Origin: Chloroflexota bacterium
Lineage (GTDB): Bacteria; Chloroflexota; Ktedonobacteria; Ktedonobacterales; Ktedonobacteraceae
Reading direction: 5' to 3'
Assembly (NCBI GenBank): GCA_021828635.1
Contig: JAJZEJ010000752.1
Location: 1 to 10,470, forward strand
Length of the DNA: 10,470 bases
Of this stretch, positions 5,866-10,470 are shown piece after piece. Made by a program: the position numbers and the translations under genes. The notes under the pieces were generated by a model. That model searched no databases and was not told where the DNA came from. It was given only the letters and a program-made list of their open reading frames with translations. The stretch's first letter is position 1. The number at the start of each line of letters is the position of its first letter.

Positions 5866-7065
5866 TTAGCGACCATAGGCCAGGCGTGTTGCCAGATAAG
5901 GGGGCAAACCGGCCTTGATGATCTTCTCCTGTGTCTTCTCGATGTCATAGGAAACGCGATAGAACGTGAAGCCGCGTTCAGTATCAAAGATCATAAATGC
6001 GGCACGTGCATCGCCATCGCGTGGCTGTCCGACACCACCTGGATTGACGATGGCGCGATAGCCTGTGGGTAGTTGCCAATGACCCTCTGGTGGGTCGAGC
6101 ATCTCGTTTGTCACCTGCACCAGGCTCTGGCTCAGGCCGAGTAGCTCCAGCAACTCCTCGATTTCATCGTTAAGCCGCTCTTCCGCGTTTTGAATAGTCT
6201 CCGGCGCTGTGATCTCGGTATCGTCTTCTAACTCATCATTAGTGATGTCTATGTTGTCTGTGTTGTCTGTGTTATTTGTACCTTTTGTGTCATCGCTATT
6301 TTGCCGATGCCCATTGGTAGCCGGAAGCTCTGTTGCTGCCGGGTCTTCTTCTGCCTCTGTTATTGTAGGCAATGTCGCCTGCATTAGCTCGCTAGAAGCT
6401 GCTGTCTTGGCGGCAGGTAGGCGTAGCGCGGCCAGCTTGGTGGTTTCCTCTTCATCGTCGTCTGGCAGCGTATCATGTGGTGGCATGTCGGCGAAAAGCG
6501 TACTGGTATGCTGTTCAGCATCGGATGTGCTGGCCCCATTTTCACTCAGTGGCACAGTTGGAATACTAGAAACCTGATCTGGTTGCTGAAAAATGATCGG
6601 CACATGGGTATGGCCGACGAAACAGTAGCGCGTCTCGAAGTATTGGAAACTGCGCTCGGCCAGCGCCTCCGAAGTCAGATATTCCCACAACGGACCATAG
6701 GGACTACCGTGTACTAGCGTACACTCGTCCTTGACAATCCGCTCCGGCAGATTGCTGAGAAATTCTTTATGTTCCTCTGTAAGCTGTGTCGCAGTCCATT
6801 CGGCTGAGATGCGAGCGGCGGCGCTGAAATCCTCCAGGTCGATCTTGCCAACGGCGGCCCAATCATGATTACCAGCGATAATCACGTTGGTGCGTTCGCG
6901 CAACTTCGTGATGCAGGTATTAGGGTCGGGACCGTAGCCCACTAGATCGCCCAGAAACCATATCTCATCGACTGGTTCTTGTTTTGCCAATTCGTCGATC
7001 TTCGCTAGCACTGCTTCCAGAGCTTCTAGATTGGCATGAATATCGGTAAAGATAGCATAACGCAT
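5866..7065 (-). CDS. Calcineurin-like metallophosphoesterase with an acidic low-complexity insertion
   Basis: A predicted two-metal phosphoesterase of the YfcE/Metallophos_2 type with unknown substrate. Counted from ATG 7065 (399 residues), the metal and active-site motifs are DIHAN (8-12), GDLVGYGP (39-46), GNHD (65-68), VHGSP (118-122) and GHTHVP (151-156). The C-terminal block NPGGVGQPRDG is near 341-351. Relatives are usually around 240-250 residues. The excess is an insertion at roughly 164-324 between GHTHVP and that last block: rich in Asp, Glu, Thr and Asn, with an NTD tandem repeat, and probably disordered apart from a leucine-rich helix near 297-322. ATG 7065 is preferred because the fold starts there (MRYAIFTDIHAN); an upstream GTG at 7098 would add 11 residues. 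Its ribosome binding site is weak. Confidence 0.92.
   Translation of the reverse strand: MRYAIFTDIHANLEALEAVLAKIDELAKQEPVDEIWFLGDLVGYGPDPNTCITKLRERTNVIIAGNHDWAAVGKIDLEDFSAAARISAEWTATQLTEEHKEFLSNLPERIVKDECTLVHGSPYGPLWEYLTSEALAERSFQYFETRYCFVGHTHVPIIFQQPDQVSSIPTVPLSENGASTSDAEQHTSTLFADMPPHDTLPDDDEEETTKLAALRLPAAKTAASSELMQATLPTITEAEEDPAATELPATNGHRQNSDDTKGTNNTDNTDNIDITNDELEDDTEITAPETIQNAEERLNDEIEELLELLGLSQSLVQVTNEMLDPPEGHWQLPTGYRAIVNPGGVGQPRDGDARAAFMIFDTERGFTFYRVSYDIEKTQEKIIKAGLPPYLATRLAYGR
6252..6278 (-). repeat. 9-bp tandem repeat inside the phosphoesterase insertion
   Basis: TGTTGTCTG occurs twice exactly (6252-6260, 6261-6269), followed by a diverged copy (6270-6278). It encodes the repeated Asn-Thr-Asp. 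A period of 9 keeps the frame, so copy number could drift without breaking the gene. Confidence 0.8.
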
Positions 7066-7114
7066 AGCAACATACTCTATCCAAACGTCTATAGGCACTG
7101 ATTAAGTGGAGACC

Positions 7115-7123
7115 ATTGTATCA
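7115..7123 (-). promoter_or_regulatory. Extended -10 promoter for the phosphoesterase-pth pair
   Basis: On the minus strand this reads TGA-TACAAT, an extended -10 with a 5/6 hexamer, in the 100-base gap between the carboxypeptidase stop and ATG 7065. No good -35 is seen. The expected leader is about 40 nt. Read-through from the carboxypeptidase gene is also possible. Confidence 0.4.
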
Positions 7124-7165
7124 CGTTTGCCTTATCCTTACCAGTACCTTTGCGCCGGTTTTTCT

Positions 7166-8161
7166 TCATCCGGCGGGAAGCGCGGGCGGCATCAATGGTA
7201 GTGCGAAGCCCCAGTTGAGCAGTGTGGTCGCGTCGGTGAAGCGACTCTCTTCTGTCGGTGAGTCCAGCACGACGCCGATTAAGTGATGACCGTCGCGGGT
7301 GGCGGAGAAGACAAGGCAGTAACCGGCCTGCGGCGTAAAGCCGGTTTTGATTCCCGTCGCACCGGTATAATTCGTGAGCAAGGCGTTGATGTTTACCCAT
7401 TTATAGCCGTGATGAAATTCTGTCGGTGGCACAACATATTGTTGTGTGCTGACAATCTGGGCGAACAGTGGAACGGACATGGCATAGGCCGCCAGATGCG
7501 CCAGGTTGGCCGCCGTGGTGTGATGGTCGGCGATAGGCAGGCCGTAAGGATTGTAGTTGAGGCCATCAGGGTTCAGGTAGTGCGTTTGAAAGAGATGTAG
7601 ACGATAGGCGAAGAGATTCATACGTTGCACAAAGGCGGTTGGGCCACCTAGCGCGTCGGCGATAGCAATGGCAGCATCATCGCCTGATGGCAACATCAAC
7701 CCATAAAGCAGGTCTTTCAGCGAAAGTTGGTCGCCTACGACTAGACCTGCACTGCTGCCATCATGTAGCACAACCTCGTTATAGGCATTCTGCTGAACTG
7801 TGACAATTTGTTTCAGATTGCCTGTTTGAATGGCAATGAGGGCGGTCATAATCTTGGTTGTACTGGCCATTTGTGCTGGTACCTCGCCATCGGTATCCGC
7901 CAACACATTACCGGTATCAGCATCGAGCAGATAGGCGTATTTGGCCTGAATGTTTGGTGGCTGACTCTGTACAGTCAGAACAGGCGAAGGTGAGGGAACG
8001 GGTGTGGGCGTAAAGACGATGGGGCTTGGAGATGAACTAACGGTGATACCCATATTTCGCAGTGTATGGTTCCCAAAGGGTGTAAATGCTAGTACAGGTA
8101 CCGCAACTACGATCATTAATGCAATAACAAGTAAGATGCTGCCAGCGATACGCCGTCCCAT
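7166..8161 (-). CDS. D-alanyl-D-alanine carboxypeptidase, peptidase family S11
   Basis: This penicillin-binding serine peptidase removes the terminal D-Ala of peptidoglycan stem peptides outside the membrane. ATG 8161 is chosen (331 residues): GGGAG lies 8 nt upstream and the membrane segment begins at once, whereas the longer TTG start at 8176 would cut into that site. Residues 6-25 form a hydrophobic N-terminal anchor or signal. A Pro/Ser/Thr-rich linker (about 42-63) follows, then the catalytic domain with S100-T-T-K103, S159-G-D161 and K272-T-G274. The second motif has Asp where the family norm is Asn (SxN). A C-terminal beta domain like that of PBP5 is absent; the protein ends soon after the catalytic fold. 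It lies upstream of the phosphoesterase on the same strand and diverges from the HicB-like gene. Confidence 0.94.
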   Translation of the reverse strand: MGRRIAGSILLVIALMIVVAVPVLAFTPFGNHTLRNMGITVSSSPSPIVFTPTPVPSPSPVLTVQSQPPNIQAKYAYLLDADTGNVLADTDGEVPAQMASTTKIMTALIAIQTGNLKQIVTVQQNAYNEVVLHDGSSAGLVVGDQLSLKDLLYGLMLPSGDDAAIAIADALGGPTAFVQRMNLFAYRLHLFQTHYLNPDGLNYNPYGLPIADHHTTAANLAHLAAYAMSVPLFAQIVSTQQYVVPPTEFHHGYKWVNINALLTNYTGATGIKTGFTPQAGYCLVFSATRDGHHLIGVVLDSPTEESRFTDATTLLNWGFALPLMPPALPAG

Positions 8162-8248
8162 TCTTGTGTCTCCCAACTACAATGTATGTGCTTTGACAAA
8201 TGAAATACTTTGAGATACCAACCAACTTGAGTTAGTTCATCAGCTTCA

Positions 8249-8263
8249 ATTATATGATATAAT
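8249..8263. promoter_or_regulatory. Symmetric divergent -10 element (carboxypeptidase / HicB-like gene)
   Basis: ATTATAT-G-ATATAAT is a perfect 15-bp palindrome with a single centre base. On the plus strand it contains TGA-TATAAT (8255-8263), an extended -10 for the HicB-like gene, with a weak TTCATC at 8236-8241 and a 16-nt spacer. On the minus strand it contains TATAAT (complement of 8249-8254) pointing at the carboxypeptidase gene 88 bases away. One element can therefore serve both directions. Confidence 0.55.
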
Positions 8264-8355
8264 CATTCAAATACGATGTAAGAGGTTCATAACCAGGAAA
8301 AATCTGTACGAGATATGCTCAGGCAGATTATCTTAGCGAAAAGGAGTTTTGAGTA

Positions 8356-8583
8356 ATGGATACCCAGAATCTTCACTACTCCATACTCATTGAATGGTCG
8401 GAAGAGGATCAAGCCTTTCTTGTCACATTACCAGAATGGGCTGATCGAGTCATTATGCCCGCAACACATGGCTATACGTATAGTGAAGCTGCTCAGCATG
8501 GGGAAGAGATACTTGAACTACTCGTTAGCAGTTCCCTTGAAGATGGAGATTCTCTTCCTACCCCTAAAACACATGTTGCATAA
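8356..8583 (+). CDS. HicB-like small protein, apparently without a HicA partner
   Basis: A 75-residue protein with the HicB-type half fold: L-H-Y-S-I-L-I-E-W-S-E-E-D at 6-18, F-L-V-T-L-P-E-W (21-28), then H-G-Y-T-Y-S-E-A (38-45) leading into a helix E-E-I-L-E-L-L-V (50-57). Full antitoxins usually carry a C-terminal DNA-binding domain; here the chain ends soon after the partial RNase-H-like domain. AAGGAG 9 nt before ATG 8356 supports the start. No HicA-like double-stranded RNA-binding toxin lies on either side, so a toxin-antitoxin role is unproven. It diverges from the carboxypeptidase gene and converges on gatA. Confidence 0.82.
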   Translation: MDTQNLHYSILIEWSEEDQAFLVTLPEWADRVIMPATHGYTYSEAAQHGEEILELLVSSSLEDGDSLPTPKTHVA

Positions 8584-8588
8584 TACTA

Positions 8589-8628
8589 TAATAGGGCCGG
8601 TGAACCGGTCCGTACACCGGCCCTATTA
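8589..8628. terminator. 14-bp perfect hairpin between convergent HicB-like gene and gatA
   Basis: TAATAGGGCCGGTG (8589-8602) pairs perfectly with CACCGGCCCTATTA (8615-8628). The 12-nt loop contains the palindrome ACCGGT, so CCGG occurs three times and alternative pairings are possible. It starts 5 bases after the HicB-like stop and lies 45 bases beyond the gatA stop. The outer A/T pairs give only a short U-rich end, so it may act as a terminator or as a 3' stabiliser for both genes. Confidence 0.7.
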
Positions 8629-8673
8629 CCAACGTAATGCGTTAATGTGCATAACCAGTCCCTAACCGACTTT

Positions 8674-10131
8674 TTACAACTGGGGCCAGCGCGTGTGATA
8701 GTCAGTGACACGCTCAAAGGCGTCGGCTACGCGCAAAATCATATCTTCCGCAAAGGTGTTGCCGAGCAATTGGAAGCCTATCGGTAAGCCATTGCTGAAG
8801 CCGCCAGGAATGGAGACGCCGCAGATACCTGCTAGGTTGGCTGGAATGGTGAACACGTCTTGCAAGTACATTTGGTATGGGTCAGATATCTCACCCAGTT
8901 TGAAGGCGACCGTCGGCGAAGCCGGGCTAGCTAGCACATCAAATCGCTCGAAAGCTTGCTCGAAATCCTGTCGAATCAGTGTGCGTACCTTCTCTGCTTG
9001 CTTGTAGTAGGCGTCGTAATAGCCAGATGAGAGCGCGTAGGTGCCAAGCATGATGCGCCGTTTGACCTCAGCTCCGAAACCGTACTGGCGCGTCTTCTCC
9101 ATTGCCTCCCACATATCGTTGGTATCGCGGTATGAGTAGCCGTACTTTACGCCGTCGTAGCGTGATAGGTTGGCACTGGCCTCGGCGGGTGCGACAATGT
9201 AGTAAGCTGCGACACCGTATCGGGTATGTGGCAGTGAGACCGGTTCGACAATCGCGCCCAGTTCGCGCAATTTCTCGATATCGGCACGTACAGCCGCGAC
9301 AACCTCTGGCTGTGTTCCCTCAACCCAATATTCCTCCGGCACGCCAACCCGCAACCCTTTAATATCACCACTCATGTTTGCTGTATAGTTGCCGACGGGA
9401 TGCGGTGAACTGGTGGCATCGCAGGGGTCATGTCCGGCAATAGCCTGGAGCAGTAATCCGGCATCGCGGGCATCGCGGGCGAAGGGACCAATCTGATCAA
9501 GCGAGGAGGCGAAGGCTACCAGACCGAAACGTGAGACACGCCCATACGTTGGTTTGAGGCCAACGACATTGCACAGTGCGCCCGGTTGGCGAATCGAACC
9601 ACCAGTATCGCTGCCATACGCGCCCATTGCCATGCCTGCCGCGACGGCTGCGGCTGAGCCACCACTGCTGCCGCCGGGAGCGCGTTCCACATCCCACGGA
9701 TTATGCGTGGGGAAGAAGGCTGAATGTTCGGTCGATGAACCCATTGCGAACTCGTCCATGTTGGTCTTGCCGACCATGACGATGCCGACCTCGTGCAATT
9801 TTTGCATCACCGTCGCATCAAAAGGTGGCTTGAAATTCTCTAACATGCGTGAACCGCAGGTGGTCGTGATGCCTTTTGTACAGATCACGTCTTTGATAGC
9901 GATTGGAATGCCGGTGAGTGGCGAGAGATTTTCGTCACTGGCAAGGCGTTTATCGGCCTCACGTGCCTGCTCTAATGCCAGGTCATCTGTGACCAGTGTA
10001 AAGGCTTTGACCTTATCTTCCACCGCACGAATGCGCTCCAGGTGAGCCTGCGTCAATTCGACCGAGGATATTTTACGCTCACGCAGCAATACTCCCGCTT
10101 CATGAATCGTCAGTTGATAGAGTTCCGTCAT
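8674..10131 (-). CDS. gatA: Aspartyl/glutamyl-tRNA amidotransferase subunit A
   Basis: This is the glutaminase/amidase subunit of GatCAB, which converts Glu-tRNA(Gln) or Asp-tRNA(Asn) to the amidated form where the matching synthetase is missing. The 485-residue length is normal. The amidase-signature triad is complete: Lys 80 in IAIKDV, cis-Ser 155 in GGSSGGS, and the nucleophile Ser 179 in DTGGSIRQP. The late GFQLLG-type substrate-binding block is near 453-458. The start at 10131 follows an AAGGAG that lies inside the last codons of gatC; only 5 bases separate the two genes, so they are co-transcribed and probably translationally coupled. No gatB follows; a convergent gene lies downstream instead. 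Confidence 0.98.
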   Translation of the reverse strand: MTELYQLTIHEAGVLLRERKISSVELTQAHLERIRAVEDKVKAFTLVTDDLALEQAREADKRLASDENLSPLTGIPIAIKDVICTKGITTTCGSRMLENFKPPFDATVMQKLHEVGIVMVGKTNMDEFAMGSSTEHSAFFPTHNPWDVERAPGGSSGGSAAAVAAGMAMGAYGSDTGGSIRQPGALCNVVGLKPTYGRVSRFGLVAFASSLDQIGPFARDARDAGLLLQAIAGHDPCDATSSPHPVGNYTANMSGDIKGLRVGVPEEYWVEGTQPEVVAAVRADIEKLRELGAIVEPVSLPHTRYGVAAYYIVAPAEASANLSRYDGVKYGYSYRDTNDMWEAMEKTRQYGFGAEVKRRIMLGTYALSSGYYDAYYKQAEKVRTLIRQDFEQAFERFDVLASPASPTVAFKLGEISDPYQMYLQDVFTIPANLAGICGVSIPGGFSNGLPIGFQLLGNTFAEDMILRVADAFERVTDYHTRWPQL

Positions 10132-10136
10132 CAGTA

Positions 10137-10427
10137 TTATTCTCCTTCCAGTACCGCATTGACCTTCAAGCTGTTATCTTCCTGGTCGGGCGCGTTCGCC
10201 AGCAGAGCCTCTGGAGGATATGAAGGACGAGGTGTGTCGGTGCGCATAATATTGGTCAGACGCGAGGCATGGGCCGTTGGTGAGACGCCGCTCACGTCGG
10301 CCTCTTGTAGGATAGCGATATTCTGAAGGATGACGGATAGTTGGCCCTGGAAAAGGTTGATATCTTCTTCGCTCATGCCCAGGCGGGCGAGTTGCGCGAC
10401 ATGCATTACGGTCTCTCGATCAATCAT
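10137..10427 (-). CDS. gatC: Aspartyl/glutamyl-tRNA amidotransferase subunit C
   Basis: The 96-residue GatC wraps around GatA and GatB and stabilises the complex. Family features are V-x-H-V-A-Q-L-A-R-L near the N-terminus (7-16), the helix F-Q-G-Q-L-S-x-I-L (26-34), the conserved V-x-P-T-x-H linker (48-53), the R-x-D block (62-64) and a C-terminal N-x-x-K-V-x-A-V-L-E region. The start at 10427 follows GAGGA 6 nt upstream. It is first in the gatC-gatA pair; its promoter is probably partly beyond the window edge. Confidence 0.96.
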   Translation of the reverse strand: MIDRETVMHVAQLARLGMSEEDINLFQGQLSVILQNIAILQEADVSGVSPTAHASRLTNIMRTDTPRPSYPPEALLANAPDQEDNSLKVNAVLEGE

Positions 10428-10445
10428 AGTTCATCCTCATTCGTA

Positions 10446-10461
10446 AAATTACCAAATTACC
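10446..10461 (-). repeat. Tandem 8-bp repeat upstream of gatC
   Basis: AAATTACC occurs twice in tandem. On the minus strand this gives two overlapping TGG-TAATTT strings about 20-30 bases upstream of ATG 10427, a possible weak extended -10 for gatCA. The -35 region would lie outside the window. Confidence 0.4.
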
Positions 10462-10470
10462 AGCGTATAT

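Noticed and set aside
7153..7175. Hairpin CGCCGG/CCGGCG over the carboxypeptidase stop codon
   Set aside because: Only 6 bp with an 11-nt loop and no U tract on the relevant strand; not convincing as a terminator.
8390..8665. 91-codon frame overlapping the HicB-like gene
   Set aside because: Out of frame with a recognised gene, runs through the hairpin at 8589-8628, and has no ribosome binding site.
9554..10045. 163-codon plus-strand frame
   Set aside because: Antisense to gatA, with no recognisable domain or initiation signals.

Overview
The window looks like an ordinary chromosomal segment of a bacterium of moderate G+C. The best guess is the Chloroflexota class Ktedonobacteria. That guess rests on the style of the proteins (a GatC/GatA pair, a MacB/LolD-type ATPase with a WADEP Walker B, an S11 carboxypeptidase with an SGDD motif, an orphan HicB-like protein, a DUF2795 protein) and on the short GC-rich inverted repeats between genes. 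It is inference and no search was run. No phage, IS transposase, CRISPR array, tRNA or rRNA gene was seen.

Left part (1-1628). A reading frame entering from the left edge ends at 154, followed by a clear intrinsic terminator. A minus-strand coiled-coil protein gene (232-795) with a 33-bp internal duplication converges on it. From about 830 to 1628 there is no credible gene. This stretch holds a structured element bounded by inverted arrays of an 8-bp unit (923-1084), several small repeats, and a sigma70-type promoter (1421-1448) for dxs.

Middle (1629-5158). dxs (1-deoxy-D-xylulose-5-phosphate synthase, the entry enzyme of the MEP isoprenoid pathway) is on the plus strand. It ends at a strong bidirectional terminator shared with a convergent DUF2795 gene. 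Upstream of the DUF2795 gene, on the minus strand, lie a stand-alone ABC ATPase with a good promoter and a doubtful small basic ORF. A degenerate inverted-repeat pair (5073-5153) separates these from pth.

Right part (5159-10470). Three minus-strand genes follow one another in transcription order: an S11 D-Ala-D-Ala carboxypeptidase, a calcineurin-type metallophosphoesterase carrying a long acidic low-complexity insertion, and peptidyl-tRNA hydrolase. The last two are 11 bp apart and probably co-transcribed. The carboxypeptidase gene diverges from a plus-strand HicB-like gene, and a symmetric -10 element lies between them. The HicB-like gene converges on gatA across a 14-bp perfect hairpin. 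gatC and gatA (subunits of the tRNA-dependent amidotransferase) form a tight minus-strand pair and no gatB is present.

Most genes are housekeeping: isoprenoid precursors, translation quality control and aminoacyl-tRNA amidation, peptidoglycan trimming. I did not find a convincing new multi-gene system. The points most worth a second look are the repeat-bounded element at 923-1084, the acidic insertion in the phosphoesterase, and the symmetric divergent promoter at 8249-8263.
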